DNA of 64,000 bases from Seminavis robusta (taxonomy: Eukaryota > Bacillariophyta > Bacillariophyceae > Naviculales > Naviculaceae): positions 1 through 64,000 of the forward strand of contig CAICTM010000464.1 in NCBI GenBank assembly GCA_903772945.1, in the 5' to 3' direction. Position numbers and translations under genes: made by a program. Below are positions 55,420-64,000 of this stretch, in pieces. The first letter of the stretch is position 1. Each line of letters begins with the position of its first letter. Below the pieces are notes generated by a model. The model had not been told where the DNA came from, made no database searches, and saw nothing but the letters and a program-made list of their open reading frames with translations.

Positions 55420-57349
55420 AGCAACTAATACAAAGTTGAGAGGATCGCGACGAGAATACTGCCGGTTTTGAGAACCTCACAAAGGAAAAGCATCAATGCC
55501 TCGATCTTTGCATGCGCATCGAACGAGGGGTGTGTTTTTGTGTGGAACGCCAAGTGCAAAGAGAAACTCAAAATGATGAGACTGAATGACTTGGTACAAG
55601 TGAGAATACTGTAGAGAATGCTTATTATAGTATAGAAGGAACATTATCCAAAACATGCCTGCCTATGCATTTAGCTACAGCCAAACTATGCCTTCATCGT
55701 TATCCATCTTGACTCCCGCCCATTGCCCATTTCGCATACTCGTACGGGCATGATAGTTACGGATCCCTGAGGTATCGTATCGTAGCTACTTGGCCTCGCT
55801 CTCCACCCGAAGAAACTGCGTCGGCCGGGCGGACGATAATCACATTGACGGAGCATTAGCCCCATCATCCCTGCCTGGAGCGCATTTCTTCTCTCCACCG
55901 GGCAAACGACCTATGGTCTCGACATGACGGTGTCAGCCACACACACGCGCGTCTCCTTTGCGAGTGCGATTTTCCAAACTTGAAGCCCTTGGCAAGGGAG
56001 CAGCCACGGCTCGTCGACGTGGACGTATTGCCGGTGGATTGGGCGAGCGAATCGAGCGAAGTGCGATGCCCAGACAGCAAAGGATTGTTCCCATCCAGCC
56101 AGACTTCTGGTTGCCCCGAGGGACTGCTGCGTTGATATGGCCAGAAAGCTGGCCCGGTTTGGAGATGTCTCAATGATACCTGATGAGGGATTGAAGTGTT
56201 CCAGTTGATTGTCTCGCATTGTTGGCCAACCAACTTCCATGGGCCCGGTACACCAGACGCACGCATCGCCATTTGCATGACCACCCTTTCAAGGCTCCTT
56301 AGTTAGGTTCAACCTGTCCAGGCAGGGCGGCTTAAAATAATGGACCCCTATCTGATGAATCGAATCCAGTTTTTAAAAATGCCAAAATCGAAGTCAGCTC
56401 CTCTGAGATAGAGCCAATCAGTTATTCTGTTCCAGACAGTAGTCTTGGTAGGACGCATCATCATTTGCATTGAGAGAGGCAGGATGAAACCTTCCAAGAG
56501 TCCAGGATTCGGTAACATTTCATCCACTGGGTTGGCCATTGCCGAGCTGCCTGCCAAGCCACTGTTATCTCCCCAAACTTTCTGCTGCTCCCAATCTCTC
56601 TACTAGCTAGCTAGCTAGATGCAGAGTAGCTGCCTCTTATCTCACAGACCCCCATGGTTGCTGATCCTTTTCTACACAGACCTCCGAAATCCAAAACACA
56701 GCGAAGAATTCTGGGCTGAACCGACTTACCAAAATGAGTACTGTGTACTGTACTCTCAAGTACTTACTAGTATCAACATTCATTAACTCTGTCATTGAAT
56801 CTATGAGTCATCAGTTTAGAGTTTTTATGTCACGTGGACCTCACGATGACTCTGATCACTTAAGAGATCATTTCCTTCGGACCGGTACCACCCTTCCGAA
56901 TGATCACTCCGAGATCCGAGATCGCAACTCTCAACAAGCACTCTCAACCAACAACTCGTTCCTTCCCGCTCTCCAGGAGAGAGCTGTGGGGCTTGACCCT
57001 CGCAATAGTTTGGCATCAAAACCTACCATGTCGTCCAATGTCCAATGGAGGAAACAGACTTCGAATTCCTGGCTCAGGTCTTTTGGGCGAGGAGGATGCT
57101 TCTGGAGACTTGAATTTGCGGCGACTTATAGAGACCCGTGACGGGCTAAGGATCCGATTGTCACGAGTGAATATTGGCCCTCGAGGTGGCTGAAAGTGCG
57201 CAATTTGGTAAAGGAATGGTTGGCCGGGTTTATTTGAGGGGCAGAGTCTCGTCGCCCCCCTTGTCGACTTGTCGCTCATTCCGTGCTGGAGAGGAGAGAG
57301 GAGCCAAGCCGCTACCAACGAACCACCGCCAGGGCAAAATACCGATGAT
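55420..57349. other. Intergenic region
   Basis: 1.9 kb without a convincing gene. CTAGCTAGCTAGCTAG-type sequence lies at 56603-56619. Overlapping open frames at 55865-56284 (minus) have no recognisable content. Confidence 0.45.
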
Positions 57350-59215
57350 GATATCAAACGAAAAGAGCTGCAGCGTCGACGGGAGGCAGCTACGTCGGCT
57401 CGACAGGAGGCATCAATGGCTGCTCCGTCATTATCGGATCAAGACAGAAAGCCATCACCGAAGGAGAAAGAGATGAATCAACCAGCTGTAGCTTTTGGCA
57501 ATGATGAGACTGATCACGAGGGCAATCAGAAGAATGGACGAGATGACGAAGAGCTCAACTTGATGAAATTGTGGCACAACGAAGCATGATGACTGGGGTA
57601 AACCAGAACACAGAGAGCAGTGAGCCACACCCAGCACCAACACGGCATTTTCGCAGGAAGACTATGTGACAGAGATGATTCAGCTGGCCGTTGGAAGTGG
57701 ACACCAGCAGTCACTTGATAGAGACGATGGGCCCAGAAACAGAAATGATAACACACCAACAAATAGGAGCAGCTCATTGACAGCTTCGACGGAGTATGAT
57801 ACGACTTCAGCAGCATAGTCTTCCTACTTGGGCCCAGCGTCCCGGAGCCTACAGTGGGGCACCAGGTGCTGACTATGAGCATGTTGCTGCTGTGAGCTAT
57901 GGCAATTTGGGCAGTTCCCAGCTGGAACATGGATTTTCTATGCACACAACTCGTGATCCCCCTGAACAACCGCCTCGAGCGAGAGGTGATATTGAATCTG
58001 CCGATCAGATGCCACAAAGAAAGGGCAGTGGTGGAAAGTTCCTAGGCTGGAACAAGAAGGCAACTGTTGCAGCTGCTGTGCTGTTGGCGATCATACCGGT
58101 AGCGATTATCATTTCCGTGAGCGTCTCGCTTGCCACCGGTGGCAGCGACAATTGGCAAGAGACTGGATTTCTTGATCCAGCTACAAGCGTAGACGCTGGC
58201 ACAAGCAACGGCTACAACGAAACAGTTGAGGACCATTGATATGGTTTCGATTGTGGCATGCTACCCAATGCCCACAATGTGACTTGGGCAGCCATGGTTG
58301 ACCCAGAGTCGCCTCAGTACAAAGCCTACGCTTGGCTGAGGGGAGATCCTGACTTGAAGCGATATTCTGCATGGCGACGCGAACAGAGATTTGCTCTAGC
58401 GACCTTCCTCATCGCCTCCAACGTCGAATCAAAGCTAAGGGCTGGCTTTGATTCGTGCCTGGCTTTCACTTCCTGCGGCACATCGGGTCGGATCAAGGCG
58501 ATCACGCAAAACAAAACAAAACAAAACAAAACAAAAGGATTTCCTGGCTTCAGCCCCTCCTTGCCCCCAGAGCTGACGTTGCTCACAGACTTGGTCGAAA
58601 TTGACGTGTCCAGGAATGTCCTCTCAACAACATCACTAGAGGATTTTGTTTTGTCCGCGGCAAGCTCAGCCCCAGCACTGCAAGTACTCGGTTGCAACCA
58701 TTGCAACTTTGGGAAAACAACACTCCCAACGGAACAGTTGGACCTGCATAGCAATCTAAAAGAATTTCGAATGGAACAGAGCAACATCACCGGGACAGTC
58801 CCCTCGGAGATTGGACTCTTGACATTGCTGAAAGGTTTTTCGCTCGACAGGAACCGGCTAGATGCAAACCTTGCAAAAGAGATTGGAAGACTGACACAGC
58901 TCGAATTTGGAACCATCTAAGCACAACTATCCCCTCTGAGATTGGACAGTTGGGAATGCTGCATTTTCTTTTTCTCCAATTCAATAACATCTCAGGCCAA
59001 CTTCCAAGCGAATCTGATTACTGACAGTGCTGCAAAGGCTGTGGCTCCACAATAACACCTTAGTGGAGTGCTGCCTAGTGAGTTGGGAATCCTTTCAGGA
59101 TTGTCGTTGAAAGTCCACATGAATCCAGGTATTGAGCAGGCAATCCCAGAGGAGCTTTGTCGAAACAGTTCCAAGAACGAGATTACTACGAGCTGATGAA
59201 TTAAATCTACGAGGA
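57350..59215 (+). pseudogene. Broken LRR membrane-protein gene
   Basis: The + strand carries pieces of a protein like the intact gene at 59955. A disordered N-terminus (GERSQAATNEPPPG, 57269-57589) ends in a frame change. A membrane span with LLAIIPVAIIISVSVSLA (58078-58135) is followed by an in-frame TGA at 58237-58239. The same frame then resumes with DPESPQYKAYAWLRGDPDL..WRREQRFALATF (58258-58430), aligning with DPDSPQHAAYQWLMEDPKL..WKREQRFALVTF of the neighbour. The expected Trp/Cys cap is missing. LRR-like repeats (SNITGTVPSEIGLLTLL) follow, with further stops and a frame change after 58920. A (CAAAA)n run at about 58508-58536 lies inside. It is a degenerate tandem paralogue. Confidence 0.78.
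58508..58536. repeat. ACAAA pentanucleotide microsatellite
   Basis: Five consecutive copies of CAAAA/ACAAA units inside the broken LRR gene. In frame, they would encode an NKTKQ-type run not seen in the intact relative, so it may have arisen after decay began. Confidence 0.85.
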
Positions 59216-59554
59216 TTGCAAAGGTCTTACCTGCTACAACAAAAAACATAATACTGCAATTACTAATTAGTTAGAAGTTCAGAGAATGTACTCCCTTGGA
59301 TACGCAGAGCCTATGATACCCAAGGAGACACCTGCTTCCCACATCTAGTAGTGTCAGTGCTTGTATACCTGGTAGTGTGGAGCTGTTGGGAAAGGGGGGT
59401 GGACTACCGGTATGGTGCCAACTACTACCCCAGGTTGGTCCACACATCTGATGTCTCAATGGGACAGATCCAAGGAGGGTCCAATGGAAAAGCAGGAAGG
59501 GCAAGTGATGCGGACCCTTGCACCCGAGACGGCAGTCGCACATCGTTTGTTTTT

Positions 59555-59725
59555 AATAAAAGTATTTTTATTTTAAAACTTTTAAAAAGAGGTTTCATTT
59601 CAAATGCACATCGCGCGATCTCGCGCGATCTCGCGCGACATCGCGCGATCTCGCACCTTGTGATTTTAAGACTCAATTTGAAATGAAACCATCTTTCAAA
59701 AAGTTTTAAAATAAAACTTTTTATT
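59555..59725. mobile_element. MITE-like element: 48-bp inverted repeats around a TCGCGCGA core
   Basis: The left end (about 59558-59606, including TTTTATTTTAAAACTTTT and GGTTTCATTTCAAAT) is the inverse of the right end (about 59674-59722, including ATTTGAAATGAAACC and AAAAGTTTTAAAATAAAA) with a few mismatches. Between them sit four copies of the palindrome TCGCGCGA at exactly 10-bp spacing (59611, 59621, 59631, 59641). There is no coding capacity. The structure fits a small non-autonomous hairpin element. Target-site duplications could not be identified with confidence. Confidence 0.7.
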
Positions 59726-59744
59726 TTATTTATTTTTACTACTT

Positions 59745-59822
59745 AGAATGAATCGAATGATTCGATTCATCATTCGATTCAATCGAATCGATTCGAATCG
59801 AACATCGAATAATTCGATCATC
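59745..59822. repeat. ATTCGA/TCGAAT palindromic low-complexity tract
   Basis: About 78 bp made almost only of overlapping GAATCGAAT and ATTCGATTC units in both orientations, directly adjoining the MITE-like element and ~130 bp before the LRR gene start. Confidence 0.85.
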
Positions 59823-59954
59823 GGCTTCCTGTCACTTTTGTGACCTTCGCCAATTTCCCACAAATTTCGGGTGTCACCCCTCAGTGTACTGCATATATGT
59901 GTCGAGTTGTTAGGCGAAAGAACAAGTAAAGGGGGGTTGCTAAGAGTAGGGACA

Positions 59955-61514
59955 ATGGTTGCAACTAGCACTACCACTTCCAAATACGACGGCGAAGGCG
60001 AAGATACCGAGTTGACAATGGATATGGACGTAGTGGATCTAGATGCACCAGATCCGAGTGAGATTTCTTCGAGCTCGGATGGAAGTTGCTTTGAGAATGA
60101 ACCAGAGCATGATGAAAAGAAAAACAACGGAATCAACCTCTTATTACATTCGTTTCTCCCCGAGGATCAGTTCCAGCGATCCATGGTCTTGTTGGCCTCA
60201 GGGACCCTCCTGTTTCTGGTTGTCATTGTCATTCCCGCGGCAGTCTTGTGGTCTTCTTCTCCCAAAGAAAGTGGAATCGACCACGTCTTGCTGCCAACGG
60301 CCACAGCCACAACCTGGGAAGCCATTACCAACGACCCGGACTCTCCTCAACACGCGGCATATCAGTGGTTGATGGAGGACCCGAAGCTGGCATCTTACGA
60401 GGCTTGGAAACGGGAACAGCGATTTGCATTGGTGACGTTCTATTTGTCATTGAATGGACCTCGATGGACTGTACATGGAGAAAACGAGTCTCGAGAGGAG
60501 GGAACCTGGATCGACCATCTCCACGACGAATGTGAATGGACACCGGAGATGATATCCTGCAATGCCAATGGACGCGTCCAACGTCTCGTCACTTCCAAAA
60601 TCAAAGGATTCAAAGGATCCGTCCCAGAAGAAGCGCAACTGCTGACGGACCTGGCCGAAATGGACTTTTCCGACAATACTCTGCTGCAATCTCTGGGGGA
60701 CTTTTTACCTTTCCAGGCACTGCCGTCACTGCAGAGTCTGGTTTGCAACCGTTGTAACCTCGAGGGGACCCTCTCACCATCCATTGGGTTTCTGACCAAT
60801 CTACAGCATCTAGCGTTGGATTCCAATCCAATCGCGGGCGGTCTGCCCACGACACTGGGCTTGCTGACCAACCTGCAAAATATCAGCATGGTCTTTGCCG
60901 AACTATCGGGGCCACTGCCATCCGAACTTGGCCTCCTCAGCAATTTGCGTTTCATGGACTTGGATCACAACTCCCTCTCGCATAGTCTCCCTTCCGAAAT
61001 CGGAATGATGACTGCCTTGGAATCACTCGTCCTCTACAACAACAAGGTGGCGGGGACACTGCCCAGCACCATTGGCCTCCTGACAAATCTTTTCAGCATT
61101 GGTCTGTTGATCAATCGACTTTCGGGCAGCATTCCATCCGAAGTGGGAAACTTGTCCCAACTGACTTCCTTGTCCCTGGGTTACAACAAATTGTCGGGTC
61201 TCCTCCCCTCTACCATTGGTCTCATGGAGTCCTTGACATTTCTGGATCTAGAAGCCAATGCTTTGACGGGATCTATCCCAAGTGAGATTGCCTTGCTGGA
61301 TTCCAATCTCCGAATCATTGACATGGAACACAACGACTTGACGGGCCGAATCCCACCGGAAATGGCAACCATGTCCAATTTGGATCTTCTCAAACTAAAA
61401 GGCAACAATCTACAAAAGCCCGACCCAGGTGAATTGTGTCCTCTGATACGGGAGGGTTTGCATCTCGAAATCGATTCATGTCAATCAGTAGTGGAATGCT
61501 GTCCTCCTCTCTGA
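59955..61514 (+). CDS. Type II membrane LRR protein, 519 aa
   Basis: The ATG at 59955 is the first ATG of the frame. An acidic N-terminus precedes a membrane span at 76-99. Outside is a cap region with DPDSPQHAAYQWL, EQRFALVTFYLSLNGPRW and DECEW, then about nine plant-type leucine-rich repeats (for example LTNLQHLALDSNPIAGGLP, LSNLRFMDLDHNSLSHSLP, LESLVLYNNKVAGTLP) and a short Cys-containing end (CQSVVECCPPL). It shares this architecture with the 19043-21778 protein, but with a single module. A surface recognition or adhesion role is inferred; no enzymatic domain is present. The upstream broken copy makes this a tandem pair. Confidence 0.88.
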   Translation: MVATSTTTSKYDGEGEDTELTMDMDVVDLDAPDPSEISSSSDGSCFENEPEHDEKKNNGINLLLHSFLPEDQFQRSMVLLASGTLLFLVVIVIPAAVLWSSSPKESGIDHVLLPTATATTWEAITNDPDSPQHAAYQWLMEDPKLASYEAWKREQRFALVTFYLSLNGPRWTVHGENESREEGTWIDHLHDECEWTPEMISCNANGRVQRLVTSKIKGFKGSVPEEAQLLTDLAEMDFSDNTLLQSLGDFLPFQALPSLQSLVCNRCNLEGTLSPSIGFLTNLQHLALDSNPIAGGLPTTLGLLTNLQNISMVFAELSGPLPSELGLLSNLRFMDLDHNSLSHSLPSEIGMMTALESLVLYNNKVAGTLPSTIGLLTNLFSIGLLINRLSGSIPSEVGNLSQLTSLSLGYNKLSGLLPSTIGLMESLTFLDLEANALTGSIPSEIALLDSNLRIIDMEHNDLTGRIPPEMATMSNLDLLKLKGNNLQKPDPGELCPLIREGLHLEIDSCQSVVECCPPL

Positions 61515-62212
61515 TGATGAGGGAATCCAACTACGTTTCTGTGCGCTGCAGAATGAAGTTGAGAACATACCCTAGCTAGTTTTTTTTAAAAGCGTGTCTG
61601 CATAATTCATGGATTCATGAGCTACTCAAAATGTGGTCTTCCGCCCGAAGAAGCTGCCGGGGACTGCACTATGGTCCTTCTGCACATAAATTCCATCCGA
61701 GGTGGGAACCTTACTTGCTCATCCAATGAAACAGAAACTTGCGTGTGTGTCGTCGCTTTCAGCATCGGCCGCACGAAGTCCTAGCTAGTCTAGTAGGCAT
61801 CCTTTATTGGAAACGGTTGGGGTGAACGAAAAGGATTCGATTCGATCCGAATCTAGCTAGACTAGACGTATTCTGCTGAACGTTGCTTTTGGAACTTTCA
61901 AGCTATAGCTGGCGGAGCACACAAGTAACGTCATTCATGGCCAGCTTTATAGATTCTTTGTTATTGACTTAGTATTAGCTAGTTATTACAAAACACAAAA
62001 TTGCACAACTCGTTCTATCAAATGTTTTCTTTTTCTGCTTCTGTCTGATGTTCTTGATTTGCATTGCATTAATTGTCATGTAGGTAATAAGGTAGTTCAC
62101 ACAAACACTCACTCATCCATTCATTCATTCACTTTATATGTCTCTCGTTCTAGTAGGCTTTTTGCGTATTCACACGTTGGCTTCCGTTGTTGCTTGCTTG
62201 CTTCGATAGAAG
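61515..62212. other. Convergent intergenic region
   Basis: 3' flanks of two converging genes. CTAGCTAG motifs occur near 61573, 61783 and 61852, and an ATTC tandem run near 62115-62130. No gene is visible. Confidence 0.5.
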
Positions 62213-63856
62213 TTAGTTGTAACTCCAGCTGGTGCATTGGAGTCGTTCCTTCATGAGTTGGGCGACCTCTTCTTGCGACAAGTGTTTGCTCTTGTCTGGT
62301 TCCAACTGTACAAACATGTCAGCCAGTCCTTGATAATCCCTCGCGAGAATCATTCCCCATACCACAAATAGGTTACTTCCCTGGAATACGGTAGCCTTGG
62401 ACTTCACGTATTCGTCATGGTGTTTCTCGTACAACTCTGCGTGACGAGACCAATGCACACCGGCGTACTGTTTGTGTTGTGTAGTAGTTCACGATAGCAA
62501 GCAAGTAAGTAAGCAAGTGTGCGAGAGGAGCGGTGGAGAAGGATAGACACACCAGCCAACGATTCGATTCTGAATTGAAACTTCTTCCTCAACAAAGCCA
62601 AGCACTAGCACTGGAACAACAGAAGCACGCATTCACACAAAACAAGCACTCACCTGATGATGTACGACATGATATTCTTCAGCCAATGCAAAGTTGAGCG
62701 CATCCAGAATGGTGACGGAATTGACATAGTCATTATCGAAATCGTTGGGATCGATAAAGGCGTGCCATGTGTAATTGACGGCGGCCAGTAAAATGTTTCC
62801 TTCGATGAACGGCCATAGAATGTAGGCAAATGCCGTCATGGGATTGACCAGATACGCCATGAGTGCGACTTGTGCCATGTACTGGAGCGTTCCCAGAATG
62901 CTGTACATTACGCGTTGCGTCTTGCCCTCCTTGGCAAATTGGACTGCCGTGGATAGATTGAATGCGTATTGGAACCAGACTCCGACATACCGTAAGAACA
63001 TGAGAAAGGAATCTCGACGGAACGATCCGGTCGAGTAGACGTCGTCTTTGTTGTTGTCGTATTTGTGATGATTGTAAATATGACTTTGGGTAAAGGGGCC
63101 GGGTAGGACGCCGTGAAAGAACCCAATATAGTAATTGTAGGTGTATTGCAGGACGTGATGGTAGGGTGCCGCAAATATCTTTCCGTAGCAATGCGCTTCT
63201 TTGTGCGACAGCGTGTAGACGTACATGAAATGTCGGTACATGGGGCCAATGCGCACGGCATTGTAGAGGACGGCACGCCACCAAATGAATTCGGGAGCGT
63301 TGGCTTGAGCCACGGCTTCCCAGATAAAGTAGGCGGGCAAGACACCTCCTAGCCAAAGGGTATAATTGACGACAAAACTGTCCTTGGGGTTGGCCACCAA
63401 CCATTCCTGATACGGAGCTGTCCACTGGTTGATGCGTTCCAGGAAATCCACGGCGTGAAAGACGCGCTGATCCAAGAATTCCCAGAGATTGCAACCCACA
63501 ATTTGAACGAATAGATAGGGTAGAGCCGGAAAAAAGATGAGACTTCCTGCAGCAATCTCCAAGTATCGCGCGACAGTGAGCTCATTCTTGGGTTGAATGG
63601 GTTTGTCCTTCTTCTTATCTTCCTCCTCCTCCTTTTGGGTAGCAGAGGTAGTAGTAGAAGTGGCAGCCTTGTTTTTGCGCTGATGCAGACCGGTGGGAAA
63701 GACATCTTCATCCGAGTCACTTTCTACCGAAGAGGAACTGCTGGTGGCTCCAACAGATACCTCTTCCTTCAAACCAATAACTTCCTCCTTGGACAGCACG
63801 ATAACAGGGTCATCCTTCTTCAGGTCATCGACGATAACAGGGGTAGCAGCAGACAT
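62213..63856 (-). CDS. Membrane fatty-acid-desaturase/hydroxylase-type protein, two exons, 485 aa
   Basis: Exon 1 63856-62654 and exon 2 62467-62213 join in phase 0 across a 186-nt GT-AG intron. The N-terminus is Ser/Glu/Lys-rich and cytosolic. Several membrane spans follow (about 103-122, 163-182, 195-215, 320-375). Three His boxes are present: HKEAH (218-222), HIYNHH (259-264) and HVVHH (396-400). The last lies directly at the splice site, and a further HWSRH follows in exon 2. These are the di-iron ligands of membrane desaturases and related hydroxylases. The box spacing (HX3H, HX3HH, HX2HH) fits front-end or sphingolipid-like desaturases, but there is no cytochrome b5 domain. The substrate cannot be predicted from sequence alone. 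Confidence 0.85.
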
Positions 63857-64000
63857 TGTTGCGAGAATCTACCAAGAAGGGGTATATGGGTATATCCAAC
63901 AGAGAACAAAAAGGCCAATAGCAACCTGCTTTTGCTGTATTAGATCTAGCTAGCTAGCTAGTATCGCCCAAAGATAATAGCAACAAACAGATCCAAACCA
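63857..64000. other. Upstream region of the desaturase-type gene
   Basis: Likely promoter. Contains CTAGCTAGCTAGCTAG at 63946-63961, about 90 bp before the start codon on the minus strand. Confidence 0.5.

Noticed and set aside
55865-56284. Overlapping minus-strand open frames
   Set aside because: Two frames overlap without a clear preference, and neither shows a known domain or splice sites.
1-64000. tRNA, rRNA or CRISPR features
   Set aside because: No tRNA-like T-loop/acceptor pattern, rRNA-like block or regular spacer array was seen; a covariance-model search would be decisive.

Overview
The window looks like nuclear DNA of a diatom, most likely a pennate one. It has short GT-AG introns (mostly about 60-190 nt), two adjacent heat-shock-factor genes with long Gln/Pro/Met-rich tails, type II membrane proteins with plant-like leucine-rich repeats, EF-hand two-pore K+ channels, and intergenic DNA full of CTAGCTAG and GGTACCGGTACC-like palindromes. 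The species is not settled. I found no tRNA, rRNA or CRISPR.

Positions 1-8.8 kb are dominated by a near-perfect inverted repeat: arms of about 4.3 kb around a spacer of about 160 bp. Each arm carries one copy of an unrecognised Lys-rich/acidic protein gene and the 5' part of a membrane-anchored SGNH-hydrolase-like gene. Only the right copy of the SGNH gene (7854-10103) runs full length. The outer parts of the arms are almost identical, whereas the inner parts differ by many one- and two-base indels that break frames in different places. This pattern fits a fold-back assembly artefact at least as well as a real duplication.

11.7-17.4 kb holds two tandem HSF genes with five and three exons. 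19.0-28.4 kb holds a large LRR membrane protein made of two tandem modules, then two paralogous EF-hand K+ channels on the minus strand with a tail-anchored RING protein between them. 29.4-34.8 kb holds a full-length MULE-type transposase and an unrecognised 677-residue ORF on the same strand, separated by a 74-bp tandem repeat.

36.9-50.6 kb holds a secreted, possibly GPI-anchored protein, a small Ser-rich protein, a type II membrane protein with two tandem bacterial-type solute-binding domains, the ribosome-assembly protein Notchless/Rsa4, a six-exon membrane protein with an EGF-like Cys cluster, and a MYND-finger protein interrupted by a 10-N gap.

50.8-53.7 kb is a decayed coding region of unknown family. 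A 76-residue two-exon membrane protein follows at 55.1 kb. 57.3-61.5 kb is a broken LRR gene followed by its intact relative, separated by a MITE-like hairpin element and an ATTCGA-rich palindromic tract. The window ends with a two-exon fatty-acid-desaturase-type protein. The genes look like a host chromosome segment with recent local duplications (HSF pair, K+ channel pair, LRR pair, internal LRR duplication) and not like an operon or a single pathway.
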